NCBI GenBank assembly: GCA_013400115.1
Contig: VXBP01001901.1
Coordinates: 62,001-126,000 of the forward strand
From: Rhinopomastus cyanomelas
Taxonomy: Eukaryota; Chordata; Aves; Bucerotiformes; Rhinopomastidae
Reading direction: 5' to 3'
DNA: 64,000 nucleotides
The notes beneath the pieces are model-generated. The model was not told the DNA's origin and did no database searches. It saw only the letters and a program-made list of their open reading frames with translations. Position numbers and translations under genes: made by a program. Below, in pieces: positions 1-13,088 of the stretch; the first letter of the stretch is position 1; every line of letters begins with the position of its first letter.

Positions 1-745
1 TACTGTTAATACTGCTCATGCTCATACTCATTTTGATTTCTGCTACAATCTGGTCAATGTCCTCTTCCTGCTCTTCCAGCTCTGCATCCTCTTTTCTGGA
101 ATGGTACTGTGGTATTCCCTGCGAGTTGCCGTTAGCCTCTGCTGGGTAGTAGTCTGGATAGCCACCTTCACTGTGACAGTACTGTATATTTTCTTCTTGG
201 TCTTGAATCTCCAAAGATGACACTTCATCCTCCAAAATCTGTACACCATTATCTTGACCTTCCTGCCACAGGTGTCTATCTGTCACCTCACTTTCATCTT
301 GGTGCTCAATTTCACCTTCAACCCATTCTTTCACAGCTTCCTGACATTCATCTGTTTCGATATGGTGTTCCTCATGGGGAGCATACTCCTCCCCATTGCA
401 GTCCATTCCTTCCAGGTAACTGTCATCCTCTGGACAGTATCTAATGTAGTATGTGATACCCTCCTCTTCTGGTAAGCCTTCATCATAGTCCTCCTCTTCA
501 GAGGTGTTGTTCACGTAGTCGGAGCTGGAGTCCCCATCCCCACTATGATCATTGCACTCGTGTTCCACAGGTGTAGGACTGCCTTGTCTGACAGTTGATA
601 GTTCTGCCTCCTTTGCCACATAATCTTCAATGGGAAGGTCACTCTCTTCATTTTCAGGCTCCCCGTTGTGTGATGAAGTAGGGCAAGCTCTCACTCTGTG
701 ATCCAACATGCTGGCTGCAGTGCTTTGATGTTTCCTGTTTGCCAT
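1..745 (-). CDS. APBA2: APBA2 (Mint2 / X11-beta), first coding exon, 3' part cut by window edge
   Basis: The minus strand reads open from an ATG at 745-743 to base 1, giving 248 codons with no stop, so the exon continues beyond the window. The start MANRKHQSTAASMLDHRVR resembles human APBA2. The blocks SSSDYVNNTSEEEDYDEG, TYYIRYCPEDDSYLEGMDCN and EEDIDQIVAEIKMS match the N-terminal half of APBA2 as I remember it, better than APBA1. The last block lies in the region of Mint proteins known to bind Munc18. The family's PTB and two PDZ domains are in later exons and are not in this window. The protein is an adaptor at neuronal membranes and synapses that binds APP and Munc18. The segment is strongly acidic, which is typical of this half. 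Identification is firm. The downstream structure cannot be seen. Confidence 0.95.
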   Translation of the reverse strand, partial: MANRKHQSTAASMLDHRVRACPTSSHNGEPENEESDLPIEDYVAKEAELSTVRQGSPTPVEHECNDHSGDGDSSSDYVNNTSEEEDYDEGLPEEEGITYYIRYCPEDDSYLEGMDCNGEEYAPHEEHHIETDECQEAVKEWVEGEIEHQDESEVTDRHLWQEGQDNGVQILEDEVSSLEIQDQEENIQYCHSEGGYPDYYPAEANGNSQGIPQYHSRKEDAELEEQEEDIDQIVAEIKMSMSMSSINS

Positions 746-803
746 AGCAAACTCCTCACACGACAATCATTTCTAAGCAGTTTCTGTAGGGAAGATGGAA
801 AGA
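746..803 (-). other. APBA2: APBA2 5' UTR remnant (746-783) and splice acceptor
   Basis: Read on the minus strand, a pyrimidine-rich tract followed by CTACAG ends at 784, directly before 38 bases of 5' UTR and the ATG at 745. A strong acceptor immediately upstream of the start codon shows that transcription starts in an upstream non-coding exon, so the promoter lies at higher coordinates. Confidence 0.8.
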
Positions 804-885
804 CAGACATTCAGGAAAAGGTCATCAGTAGATATTAATAGGAAACAAATGGGTAGATTGTTTGATAAAAAGGATGTGTTTGTAG

Positions 886-1516
886 ATAGGTGGCCAGCAG
901 GATGACCATGAGCCAGCAGTGTGCCCTTGTGGCCAAGAAGGCCAACACCATCCTGGGGTGGATCAGAATGGGGGTGGTTAGCAGATCAAGAGAGGTTCTT
1001 CTTCCCCTCTACTCTGCCCTAGTGAGACCACATCTGGAATATCATGTCCAGTTCTGGGCCACTCAGTTTAAGAGGGATGTGGAGCTGCTGGAGAGGGTCC
1101 AGAGTAGAGCTATGAGGATGATGAAGGAAGTAGAGCACCTCCCTTATGAGAAAAGGCTGAGGGAGCTGGGTCTCTTCAGCTTAGAGATGGGGAAACTGAG
1201 GGGTGACCTCATTAATGTTGATAAATATGGAAAGGGTGAATGTCATGAGGCTGGAGCCAGGCTCTGCTCAGTGGCATCCAATGGTAGGACAAGGGGCAAT
1301 GGGTGTCAGCTGGAACATAGGAGGTTCCACATAAATACGAGAAGGAGCTTCTTCTCAGTGAGGGTGACAGAGCACTGGAACAGGCTGCCCAGGGGGGTTG
1401 TGGAGTCTTCTTCTCCGGAGACATTTAAGACCTGCCTGGATGTGTTCCTGTGTGACTTGGTCTAGGTGATCCTTTCGAGGTCCCTCCCAATCCCTAACGA
1501 TTCTATGAGTCGATGA
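886..1516 (+). repeat. CR1 retrotransposon, 3' part with an open ORF2 end
   Basis: This 5'-truncated CR1 LINE copy keeps a single open frame from 890 to 1465 (191 codons) for the C-terminal part of the CR1 ORF2 protein. Motifs include SQQCALVAKKAN, LYSALVRPHLEY, RTRGNG and VTEHWNRLP. It ends in a degraded ATTCTATGAG-type tail near 1509. The absence of frameshifts suggests a fairly young copy. It belongs to the same subfamily as the copies at 17238 and 38662. Confidence 0.93.
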
Positions 1517-3730
1517 TTTAAGCCAGATTCATGGACAGGTTATTTTCTCAACACTGATGTTAGGCAACTATTAAATCAAAGCAATAACTTCCACGCTGAA
1601 GGGAACAGAGCTCTACATTTATGCTAAATGCATTCTAGTGTAGGATCTCTTCTGTGAGTTTGACAGAGAATTCATCCTGAACCTTGAAATTCGCTTTCAG
1701 TTTTTTTCTCTTTGCAGCATGAAGTCATGCTTTGATTGCTGTGCAGTAAACAGAAGCTCTTTTCCATTTTCAGCTGAGGCACTTCTTTTCATGTGCACTG
1801 AAAGCATACACCTAGAAGCTGAGCTGCTCTTATCAGAACTAAAGGAAAATAATTCCACTTGCTTGGGAGCCCTACAAGACACAAAATGCCCTGTTAGTAA
1901 AAATTCCACCTCTCTGGATGCTAGAAATACGGAAGTATTGTATTTAAGACAGACTTGCAGGGACCTAGTCCAACTGCCTGACCAATTCATGGCCAACCAA
2001 CAGTTAAGTTTTATCTCATTAATTACAGCCCAATGCTCCTGTTTATCTAGACCCTCTGCACAATCCATGTGCCACATGTACCATAAAAACTCATTCATTT
2101 TTCCCACTACAAGTATCGAGTCAATTACAATTTCTTTTGCTTAAAAGCGAAATAAACCTGATTATTTTGACTATTTTTGATTACAGTTCATATAAAGAAA
2201 ACAGCTAGTTCTAGATAGGTTTGGCCGCTGTGATCTGCCCCGTGTGATTTGCTGGGAGGAAATGATGTGTGATTGCAGTATATAGGTTCTATGTATTTCA
2301 TTGTGTGCTCGACTTGTGCAGGTACATACGTGGGGTGAAGCAAGCTCAGGCTTCTGAAATGACCCAAACATGCAGCTGTGTTATCCGCAATTAACAGAGG
2401 CATGTCAGCCCACCACAAGATCATTTTGTTATTACCAGGTTCCACAAGCCTTGTGCACATACACAGCAATAAAACTAGTATGGAGCTAGAGGATTTGAGG
2501 AGCTATATGGATCCTACTATGAGGCACTGATTTTATCAGAACTACCCTGTCACCGTAACCTAAAACTTCATAGATATCCCTGCAGAATTCCTGATACGAC
2601 AAGCAAAACCCCAAACCTTAGGCTGATTTGAGGAATCTGATGCATCTATGGATTAGTGCAGTGGCATCATGTGGCCAACCTAAGCTCTCCCTGAACTAGG
2701 GATTCTAGATGACAAGATACAAAGCAGAGATGCTTGTTAGTCACAGGAGGAGACATTAAAGGATCCCAGCATTTGAAGCTCTTTTTAGCATACCTTGCAG
2801 AATTTTTCCATGATACACAGCTTTGAAGTAAATAATAGACCTGAGGTGAACTTTAAAATAATAAAAAAAGATAAACAAAGAGGGCAATGCAAGATTTTCT
2901 CAGTGATTGCTTTCACCTTCTCACTTTTAAAAAAGCCATCAGTCTGACCAGACTGTAGCAATAAATTGCTTCCAGGACCAGCTCAGGAAAGGGTAAGCAC
3001 ACAATGTACGTGTATCTAAAATAATTCGTGATTAAATAATTTGCACTGCCCTGTCTGAATGAACATTTATTTCTTGTTGAGAGGAGGACAAATTGCTCTC
3101 TCTTGGAGAAAACTGTTCTAATCTGCAGAGGACTCTGCTAGTCACTGGGAATGTTCTCCATGTGCAGTTACACGATTTACTGCACACGAGTAGCTGAAGA
3201 TAAAGAAGCGCAAATGACAAGCACAGTTTGAAGCTCATAATTAAATTTCCTGAAGTATGAAGAGAAGACAACCCTTTTTCTAGCCAGACAGCATAATGGG
3301 TTTTTTCCACCCACATCTAAGAACCTTCTTTTAGTATCCAGGCACTGAAACTGCCTTAAGTGGTGTCACTGCAGTGACACCCTCTTGTCAGTTCCAGAGG
3401 TTGTGTCTCTTACCTGGGAGGAGAAAAGCCAGCGACCAGGGAGGGCACAAGTCTGGAAAGGGGCAGAGAGAGGTGCTGCATGCAGCTGTACCAGCTACAG
3501 GGAAACGAGCAGCTCAGAGTCTCCTAGGGCTCTAAGAAAATGGTTTTCAGCTGAGCTGCATTAGTGACAGCAGTTCTCCAGATGGCAGCATGGGTGGGAG
3601 TGCAAAGGAAGAATTTCACACAAACAGCGGTAGACTGGAAACATTTAGAATGGAACCATTTAGAATGTAAGTAACAGAAAATAAAGTAATTCCTCTCAAC
3701 AACTGGACAACAATTACAGTTCTAGTTGTA

Positions 3731-3812
3731 ACTGTAGTTGACAGCACTGGGTTGAAGGTTGAACTTGATGATTTTAAAGGACTCTTCCAACCAAAGAGAT
3801 TCTGGGATTATG
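3731..3812 (+). repeat. CR1 3' tail fragment
   Basis: This is a short CR1 3' end. It shows the cagcactgggttgaaggttg and gatgattttaaaggactctt segments of the 3' UTR, followed by CCAACCAAAGAGATTCTGGGATT. No coding part remains. Confidence 0.7.
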
Positions 3813-4120
3813 TAGCCTTTGCCACCTTCTCAGTCAGGTGCTACTTCTTAGGAAACCAAGTAGTGATAACTTCAAAGCAAAAGACAGAATTTATTATTCT
3901 CAGGTTCTGAATTGCAGGTTGAATGCTTGGTGTAAGCCTCCCTTTTATACACACTTATCTGAGCACCTTGCTTAATAGTGGGCAATTAAATCAAACTCCT
4001 GCATTGTGCCAAGTGCATTTTTTAACTGCTGACTGGGGGGAGAAAAGTGCTTCCTGAGAACGTGGTGGGGGTCAGCCCTTTTTTACTGCTGTCAGGATTC
4101 AGTAATTTTATCTTGTTGAA

Positions 4121-4240
4121 TCATAGAATTGTTTAAAAGGTGGGAGAAAACCATCGAGTCCAACTGTTGTTGAGACTAGCAAATGCTGACTTGTGCAGGG
4201 TACCCCTAAAGCTCCATCAGCATAGTCACATCAGTGCTTA
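4121..4240 (-). repeat. CR1 3' tail fragment, old
   Basis: It begins with AATCATAGAATTG, the complement of the CR1 terminal repeat, followed by a degraded 3' UTR (ccatcgagtccaactgtt and the 'ccctaaagctccatcag' region). It is divergent and probably old. Confidence 0.6.
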
Positions 4241-6338
4241 CGTGGTGAAGTTACCTAGAGCTCCAGCACTAGTAGTTTGGCTTTCTTTTCCTTAGGTTTC
4301 CCTGCCCCAGCCCAATGTTGAGATAAAAAGGAAATGGGGCTCCAGAAAACACATGCACAGGGCAACAATTTTCTTCTGCTCCTGGAAAAAGAGCTACTGG
4401 CTCTAATCAGTATCATTACGGAGTCTTCAGCTTTCTTCTGAATTTCTTGCACCTAATCCCAGCCAGCTGCGAAGAGAGTTTATGGAACCTGAACTCTCAC
4501 CTGGTTTCACCTGTTTGCAAAGATGCCTTCACTACTTGCTTCCCATGGAGAGAGACCATTATTAAATTAGTATTAAAAATGGGAAGCTGTACACGACAGC
4601 AAACACGGTGTGATAAAGTGAGATGCCTTGTATAATGGGCCTGGCTGTGTTTAAAGAGCTGCTTTACATATCTATCTGATTCACCAGCTGAACAGCATCC
4701 TAGCCGGAGCAAAACAAGTTCTGACAGATTTTCCTTTAACATGCCGAGAGATCCTTGGGGGCTGGGGAGGTTTGTTGGCTTCTTTTGGCAACCAACACGT
4801 ACTATTGCACATTTGCCTACAGCCAAGTGGTCTTTTGAGCCCTGCTTTTGTAACCTACGGGAACGTTGCTGGCCTCCGTTCGGTACAGCGATGGCAAGCG
4901 ATTTCTGCTCAGACGTATTATTGGAACCGCTGTGTTTATCAAGTTACTCAATACACGTGTGACTGAGATTATAGTATTTTTGAATAGAATTACATTAGAA
5001 ATTCATGGCTGCAGGGCTTTGCACTGATGACACCAGTCTCTTTTCCAACAAGCAGATAAGTTGGGGCGGGAGAAATCTAACTTCACTTTCTTCAAAAGAC
5101 TTTCAGTATCAACCTAACATTATTTCTCAGTAGGCTTTCACTGCAAAAGACCTAATGGCCTCCCATCTGCTAAGTCAGTCAAAATGAATTGTCGCTGATC
5201 CTAGACTGGGAATCAGAATTTTTAACAAGTAGATAACAGAATGTGAAGCTGCCATGACTGTGTCATATTCTGCAGTCATTTGATTCCCCAAGGCCAAACT
5301 GCATTAACTTCATGTTCATTTTTGAGTAGGTCTGACTATACAGACCCTGAGAATTCATTATGCAGAGCTCCAGATGCAGCAAAACCTACCAACTCTTCTA
5401 AAAGCTGGGATCTTTAACTCTCAAAGGAACCCTCATCCACCCATGTTTTTCATAGCAGACTAGGCATGTGGATGCAGTTCAGAAGAAGCACAAGATGCTT
5501 AGTGAAGGAAAGGCAGAAGGGCATATAGCAAATGAGGCCTGGAATGTTGGTCCTCCATACATGGAGTGAGCCTGTGCAACATCACTAATCTTCTAGCATC
5601 TGTACCTGGAAACAAGAAGGCTGTCTCCTACAGTCAGAACTCCCACAATGTCATTAAACTGAGGTCATGTCGTGCCACGCTGAGTGGCATCTTAGTTTTA
5701 AGTATCTCTAGGCAAGGCTGGCCCAGCATGACATTAATCATTAGCCAGGCCAGCTTCTGTTGGCTCCTGCTAAATACCCTAAGCAATCCTGCTATTGCTT
5801 CTTCCTTCCGTATCTTCATCCCCAGCCCCCATGGAAACAACAAGGTTAACAGAAACCAAACAAGCTCTTTTGCTGTTTTGAGGTGTTTCTGCTCTCACAT
5901 ATTTTCACCAGTTCCAGACAGAGGTCTAAGATAAGAGTTCAAAACACTAAACATAGACAGAATTCACAGCAAACCGCTACTGAGATTTGGTCTGTATTTC
6001 CTGTCATTTAGAATAAAATCCCGCACACTTCAAATAAGAAAATACATTTTACAGCATTAGGTTTTGCAGCATATAGTGACTTCTCAGTGTTCAGAGGGGC
6101 ATTTACTCTTTATCTTGCGAAATTCTCTTTAGGCACCCATGGCAAAAGGATTGGATTAGGTGAGCCCCTGCCTACCCAGACTGTGCTATGAGTCTACAAC
6201 TCAGAAATAATTGCCTGGAGGGAAGCACAGAGGACTTTGTTTCTCCAGTGATGATAATATTTAGGGAAAGTGAAGATGAGCAGCTGAAAATAGATGGCAC
6301 TAAAATATGTGTCTTGCTAGTAATCTCAAGATTACTAT

Positions 6339-6545
6339 CACACAGAATCACAGGACACTAGGGATTGGAAGGGACCTCGAAGGATCATCTAGTCTAATCC
6401 CGCTGCCAGAGCAGCAGGATCACCTAGACCAAGCTGCACAGGAACATATCTAGGCGAGTTTGAAATGCCTCCAGAGAAAGAGATTCCACAACCCCCGGGG
6501 CAGCCCATTCCAGTGCAGCCACCAGAGTCCTTTCACGCAGCAAAG
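6339..6545 (-). repeat. CR1 3' end fragment
   Basis: It begins ACAGAATCACAGGACA, followed by the conserved 3' end (gggattggaagggacctcga, agtctaatcccgctgccaga) and the complement of the last ORF2 codons (ttccacaacccccggggcag). It is in minus orientation and 5'-truncated within the ORF2 end. Confidence 0.88.
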
Positions 6546-8299
6546 TAACAAAAATTAAATTATATTCTCATATTTCACTGGTTACTCAGCTGTGTCTACT
6601 GTGAATCTGAGGGGGTCACAAATGATATTAATTCATAAAATAATCTCTGAATGGGCAAATGGGAAAGAAAATTACATATCCACTGTTCTCACCATTCTGC
6701 TTATTTTAGTAGTTTAACAACTGATGGCACAGCGAAGAGTGAAGTCAGGAGGTAACAAATGCGTGTTTGTGTATGTTGGGGGTACTTCAGCGGCAGTCTT
6801 GTGGAAATTCTGCTTCAAGCAACAACTGCAGTACACTAGGTACCTGAACAGCCTGGGATTTCCTAAACACATCCCCAAAAAAGTATCCCCAAATCCTCAG
6901 CCAGTGCATTAAAACGGAGCAGACTGTCCTCTGACAAAAATCTGCCAGCAAGCAGGTTGCATTCCAAGTAAATACGGAATGTGTGTGCATGCACTGAGGA
7001 AGTGAATAGCATAGACTGAGCAGTTCCTTCCAGTGCAAACCTCCTCCTCAGCCTAGAACCAAAGACAAATGAGACTTGCAATGGATTCGCTTCTGCTCGT
7101 GTTAAAACCACACCAACACAATCCCTTGGTGTACTCGAAACGTTCCAGTACCTGACATGAAAGCAAAATCTTTACAAATATTTTCCTACAGGTCAGACAA
7201 CCTTCCTTTCACCAGCAGCTATAAAGGGGTTTCTGAGGTGGCTTTATTATTTTTCATATTTTCATTTCTGAACCACGTTCTTTCATTTCTCTTCGTGGTA
7301 TATAATATTTGCTCTGCTTGATTTAATCTAATAAGCCTTTAAAATGCAATAATTATCCTGTAAATGGCATTCTGAAAGTGCTCTATAATTAGAACCCACC
7401 AGCAGAAATTAAAAGTAGAAGATATGCTAAAGAGTTTCTAAAATCCTGTAGCACTGCAAAAATGGTATTCCTGAACATATATCCCAACTGAATGTAGCCT
7501 TTTTAATTAAAAAGACCAGCTACTTCCTGCTGAAGTAATAAAAATGTGTAATCACATATTTAATTATCATTTATTTTTGTGGCTTAACCATTCTTTAGGG
7601 TTTCATTCCAGAGCTCAAAGACAGCCACTGGTATTGTAGTGGTGTTAGTTTTGCAGTGTTACACCTCAATATAAAAAAACCCCACACCAAAATTAACCTC
7701 CTAAACTATGAGAGGGGACAGAAGCAGAAAATATTATTATTTAATAAAATAAAATGAGCCTCCAAAATTAAGGCAACAAGATTTTTGTGTGCTCTGCTCT
7801 AAGAGTTCAATTTTAAATAATGAAAAAGAATCCTTTGTGGCTACCTGCACACAAATACTCCACAGAGAGCTGTGCAGAGGCTTCAACTTGGATTTATTAT
7901 GAAATAAATTTTAAAATTTTAGTATCTTCTCATGATTATCTTAGTTCTTATTTTACTGAGAATAAGGGAGAAGTATAGGTTGTATAGGAACCTATGGGAA
8001 GGAAATTAGAATCATAGAATCACTAAATTCAGAAATAAGGGTGGGGAATATGTCTTAGTACAGAATTGAACTGGCATATAGCTTTGAGTCATCGCAAACA
8101 CAGTCTGGACAAGACTTCTAACACATCCAGAGCTCTGGTAGAATTTTTTGGCTCACTGGCTCAACTGCATTTTACAGAGCACCTCTGGTGTGATTTTAAT
8201 ATTCTAGAATTAAGCCTTTTGGTTTTGTTGCTTTTACTGCAATCAGTCTTCTCAAGGGCTTTGTTGCAGGAGCATTCCTTTAGTGAATGATCAAATGAC

Positions 8300-8415
8300 T
8301 GGAGAAGAAGGTGGTTTAGGGACATGGTTTAGGGGTGACCTGGCAGTGCTGGGTCAAGGGTTGGACTTGATGAGGTCTGCTCCAACCAAAGAGATTGAAG
8401 TTCTAACCACAGAAT
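8300..8415 (+). repeat. CR1 3' tail fragment
   Basis: This is a 3' UTR fragment with ggtttaggggtgacctggca, gggtcaagggttggacttga and ccaaccaaagagatt. A short minus-orientation tail-like string, AGAATCATAGAATCAC, lies separately near 8010-8025. Confidence 0.7.
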
Positions 8416-11400
8416 CACAATTTACAGTAGCTGCGGAAGTTGGTCATCAGAAAGGCTCATTTATAAAAGAAAATGGAAAATCCTGACTTGCTAATAACTC
8501 AGATTTACTATCAGGTGAGCAGTTCACGCACAGCCATTAACCCTCACATTTTACAGCTTCCTGATTCTGTGTACACCAACTCTTCAAAAAGGCTCTTTTT
8601 ATCACTCTTGACCTTGAAGCCCTGTGAATGCTTTCACGGGCACTCAACATTATCAAAGAAAATGTCCTTGTCTTATAAAAGGTTACGGGAAAGGCTTGAC
8701 AGCACCATATTAATGAGTCAAGCATCAATATAAATTAGATTTGCAGGCATTAACAACCGAGTGGTTCCCTCTAAGCAGCATCTACCAAGAAAACTGGGTA
8801 TTCCTAGTAGTACAGCACTGGTTTTGGCAGTATAACTACAAAAATCTGGGCATTGCACAGAGTTCTTGCCAGTGATGAAAGCCCTAAAATGCCATTAACA
8901 CCCTCCCCAATCAATTAGTAGAAGAGGATTAGGTTGTGCTTTTCTCCTGTTAGCAGAATGTTATCTTTTTCAACCTCATACAAATACTTGTGCTGCTGGC
9001 AGACTGAGTAAGTAAATTTGAAAAATCTTTTGAAATAATAAAATAAGGGTAAAGATGATTGTGTTCGTTCTTCTCAAGATACAATACTCTGCCTTTGTTA
9101 AGAAGATTCAGCAAATTGCAAGGTTAAATTTATTTTGTAAAATGTCTCAATTTAATAATAATAGTAGATAATGATGATAATCAGAGGTTTTGTTAGTGGT
9201 GAATTATGTCATGGGATTTTTGCATTTACAATCTTTGAAAATATATCTGCGGCTGGCAGCTGGTTGTGATTCAGGCACATTACTCCCTCCGTAGTAGATT
9301 ATCACCTCATTTGAAAAGCAAGATTAGAAGGACTTCTCCCTCTGTCTCTCAGGCATAAATTGCGCATCAGTAATCCTCTCAAATTTATAACCACTGCCTA
9401 GAAGATAATTGCTCCGTCAATCACTTTAGCAGATACTTGAGATGGCTTCAAACCTTTACACACACCAGCTTTTCCATCAGAAGTCAGCAGAAAATGTGTA
9501 CATCCATATCTCATGTAAACAAAACCTGTCTTCCTAAATTGGTATTTTGAGTGTAAAATTATTTAGACGTAGCCCAAATAACACTGTCACAGCTCAGCAG
9601 GGTTACCCAGAGCTACTGAAAACACAGTACTGACCACAGTGCCTTAAGAGCTATTAGGTGCTGTTGAAATTAGAGACACACAGCGCTGTGACATAGGAGC
9701 TGCTGTGCTAGGTGCTGTGTGAGCACAGGAAGGGTGTTGCAGACAAAGCATCTCCAACTCCAATGAATTATTGTTACCTTCTGTTGTCAGCTCTCTGCTC
9801 CCTATGGCTATGGGGAGCAGGACACGCTGCACAGAGGGAAAACAAATGATACTCTGGCATCTGTACTCAAACTGATGTCCACTAAGCCACTGCAGGTCTG
9901 GCAGGGCCACCTTTAAAGCCAACTTACTGCTCTCGGGCGTGCTCAGGAAGCAGCATGCAAACTAGTATGTGAACTTGTATTGGATCTGTGGTGTGAAAGT
10001 CCAGAGTAGTTTCCAAGCTACTGCAACAAGAGCCTTATTAAAACACTAATTCCATTTCGTCAATGAATCTAAACAAATTCAACGCAAATCCTTTCTCTTA
10101 TTCATGTTTTCTTCTCTAAACTAATGATTTTGAAAAGGGACATGCTTCTTCCACACTATAAAGGCAAAATGCAAATGTAGGAGGCTCACATTTACTTTAC
10201 TCCTTTACAAGCATATTTCTGCACTTCTCCCATCCTTCAGCTGATTCCTGTCGTTGTCAAATTCATTACTGAGCCATATGAGTTGGTCCCACCGCAAAGT
10301 GTTCGAGTTACAAATAATACAGCATCTCATTCTTGCTTAAGAGGAGTGTGCTGGTAATCTGTGTTACAGAACACATCTTTTTTATTTCTCATTTCGAATT
10401 TCCAGGTCTTATTCTATAAAAACCTCTTTTTTTAAACTTTGTTTTCTTGTAATTTGAACAGTTATCCAAAATGCTAAAACTGTGCCTCTGTCTCAAAATG
10501 GAATTGACCAAACTAAGGACTATCTTTTTCTTCTTTTCACATGGTGAGCTGTGCCTGCTAGTAAAAAAGGCATCAAGCTAATGATGGAACATTTGGTAAC
10601 ACAAAGATAATGAGAGTCATTGTCTCAAAGCAAATCAGAGCTGTTGCACCATGTCTCTCTTGTGCCTGGGTGCTTAGCTTAGGGATCAAACCCATTCATC
10701 TATAATGCCTCTCTGAATTTACACAACGTCGTACAAATGGATCAGATTTGCTCGTGACTCACTTAGAAAATATGCTCAATTCATTTTTCTAAAGTGGTAA
10801 AGCAGCAAATGGACTCGGGCAGTGCTGTGTGTTGACAGGAGATAGGAATGCCCCAAAGAAATGTTACCGCTCAGCTTTCGCAAAACAACTGTCCCTTTTT
10901 TAATCATGTTGCTAGAAGGATTTCAATTAAAAACCCACATTTTATCTGTCTACCACCCTGTGAGAATATTGTAACCAAAAAAGTTTAGCAAAAATTATTT
11001 CTCCGGTGTATCTAGTTTATCTGTGCAACTCTGGGTTTGTCGTTCTCCTTACTCCCCAATCACATACAGTACCTGCTCCTTTATTTATGGCAGTCATCTG
11101 TAAATGTTGTGTAGTCCTACCGAGGAAATTCTCCTTTCAGGAGAAAAGGAGCAAGTCTTTTCTGTATTTACAGGCTGCCACGGTATCACTTCAAATGTAA
11201 CAGCCACAAATGGTGCTGAACACATGCTGAATGCCTTATACTTCATCTGTTTTCCACATCAAAACAATTTTTCCACGCTGACACAGCAAAGCTGACAACA
11301 TGCTACAGAAATCGCTGCGGTAGTGTCTCGGATGAACAGGGCAAGGCGGGATTAAAATGACTGTGGGTAGGTTGTTAGTAATGTGCTGTCTTGATCAACC

Positions 11401-11884
11401 TGAAGAGCAGTAGATGTAGAGCGTCTCCCGATCACCTTGAAACTTCAACCCTGTCCTCAGGTGGTGTGCCCCAATGTAGCATCGCTGACTTCAGAATATC
11501 AATACTTAAAACACACCAAGGAAAATCTGTCCTGACGAGTTATTTCAAAGTAAGGAATGACTCCTCCTCCAGACCACATTTAATACTAATCTCTGCTAGC
11601 AATCTGCAGTGTCAACTACGGTGGTACAAATGGAGAAGGGGAGCAAAAGCACAGCAGGTAAACTAGGTTATGTTTGAACAACATTCAGTTTTATAGGATG
11701 TGACGAGCCAATTGACCTGCTAACACAGCACAGTGACAGCACACGTACCTCTTGTTCTAGTGACTGCTGTAATTAAGAGTCTGTTCAAAAAGGAATCGTG
11801 TAGTGTCTCCAAGAGAATTTAGGAGCTCAAGATAATTGAGGACAAGAAAAACTGGGAAATCAAAGACACTGCAAGTTTTGTTCC

Positions 11885-12333
11885 AGATGGAGCATGTCCA
11901 GAGGAGGTCATGAGGATGATCAGAGAGCTGGAGCACCTCTACTATGAAGATAGGCTGAGGGATCTGGGGCTGTTCAGCTTGGAGAAGGTCCCTGGGGCAG
12001 ATTTAACAGTTTTCAGTATCTGAAGGGGGCTACAGAGAAGCTGCAGAGGGACATCTTACAAGGAACTCTGGTGAAAGGACAAAGGGGGTGGGTTCAGGCT
12101 CAAAGAGGGGAGATTTAGGTTAGATTTTGGGAAGCAATTCCTCTATGTGAGGGTGCTGAACCACTGGAACAGGTTGCCTAGGGAGTTAGTGGCTCCTTCA
12201 TCCTTAGGAGTGCTCAAGGCCAGGCTGGATGGGACTCTGGGCAGCCTGGTCTAGTGAGAGGTGTCCCTGCCTATGGCAGGGAGTTGGCACTGGATGAAGT
12301 CTCTTCCACTGTAAACTGGTTTATGATTCTGTT
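11885..12333 (+). repeat. CR1 retrotransposon, 3' part
   Basis: The sequence runs from the ORF2 end (gaggatgatcagagagctgg, gcacctctactatgaagata, ggctgttcagcttggagaag) through the WNRLP-like segment (ccactggaacaggttgccta) to a GATTCTG tail at 12333. The reading frame is broken. Confidence 0.87.
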
Positions 12334-12692
12334 TTAAATGGTGCTGCATAAAACAAAAAGGTTTTACCTACAGAATTAGAATTTTTGTATAATTTCTATT
12401 GCTTCTAAATGTCTTCATTTTAAATCCTCTGTCATCAAAATTAAAATATCCAACAGGAATAAAAAGAAGAGAGAACTATCAGCAAGTGATCCACAATCTC
12501 TGTCACTGGCTGTTTCTGCCCACATCCGTATGAAAACGTACAGTGTTTTCAGACAGAGGAAACCTGCACTGGTTTAGCTCTTTAAATTGCTGAGGATATA
12601 AGGGTTTTCAAAAACATTTTTCCATACATGCTCTGAGGACCACACAGAATAAGATTTGTAATACATTCCACAAAGTCCAAAACTAGCTTTCA
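12334..12692. other. Non-coding stretch between CR1 copies
   Basis: AT-rich sequence in which I recognise nothing. Confidence 0.5.
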
Positions 12693-12735
12693 GAGAATCC
12701 CGGAATCTCTTTGGTTGGAAGAAACCTAAAAATAA
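12693..12735 (-). repeat. CR1 tail fragment
   Basis: The string AGAGAATCCCGGAATCTCTTTGGTTGGAAGAAACC is the complement of the CR1 3' terminus. It lies next to a plus-oriented CR1, so two copies with opposite orientation are adjacent. Confidence 0.6.
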
Positions 12736-12785
12736 ATGAGTTTGCAACATACCAGTCCAGAATTAAAAGTCCTCCTGAACTTATG

Positions 12786-12966
12786 CAGGTTAGGCTGCCC
12801 AGGGAGGAGTTTGAATCACCACCACTGGCCATGTTTCAAGGTTTTGGAGATCTGGAGCTTAGGGACAGGGTTTAGCAGTAGCCTTGGGGCAGCTGGGTTA
12901 ATGGTTGGACTTGGTGATCTTCAAGGTCCTTTCTAATGTAAACAATTGTATGATGCTGTGGTTCTA
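12786..12966 (+). repeat. CR1 3' end fragment
   Basis: This is a CR1 3' UTR with ggctgcccagggaggagttt, ggagatctggagcttaggga, gggttaatggttggacttgg and tgatcttcaaggtcctttct, ending in the degraded octamer repeat 'tgatgctgtggttctat'. Confidence 0.83.
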
Positions 12967-13088
12967 TACAGCATTATAAATCACTGAATGTTTCTTAAAT
13001 AGCTCCTTCCCTACACCTTCCCCAACAGTACTAGAGAGGGTAAATTCTAGCACCACTTAAAGCTGAAGTAATAAAATTACATAGGGGA

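Noticed and set aside
1719..2144. 141-codon plus-strand ORF preceded by a CTTTGCAG acceptor-like string
   Set aside because: An almost equally long ORF exists on the opposite strand, and the sequence has no recognisable domain or low-complexity bias. An ORF of this length is expected by chance in 64 kb.
5566..5934. 122-codon plus-strand ORF
   Set aside because: No domain, no splice context and no paralogue in the window. Likely chance.
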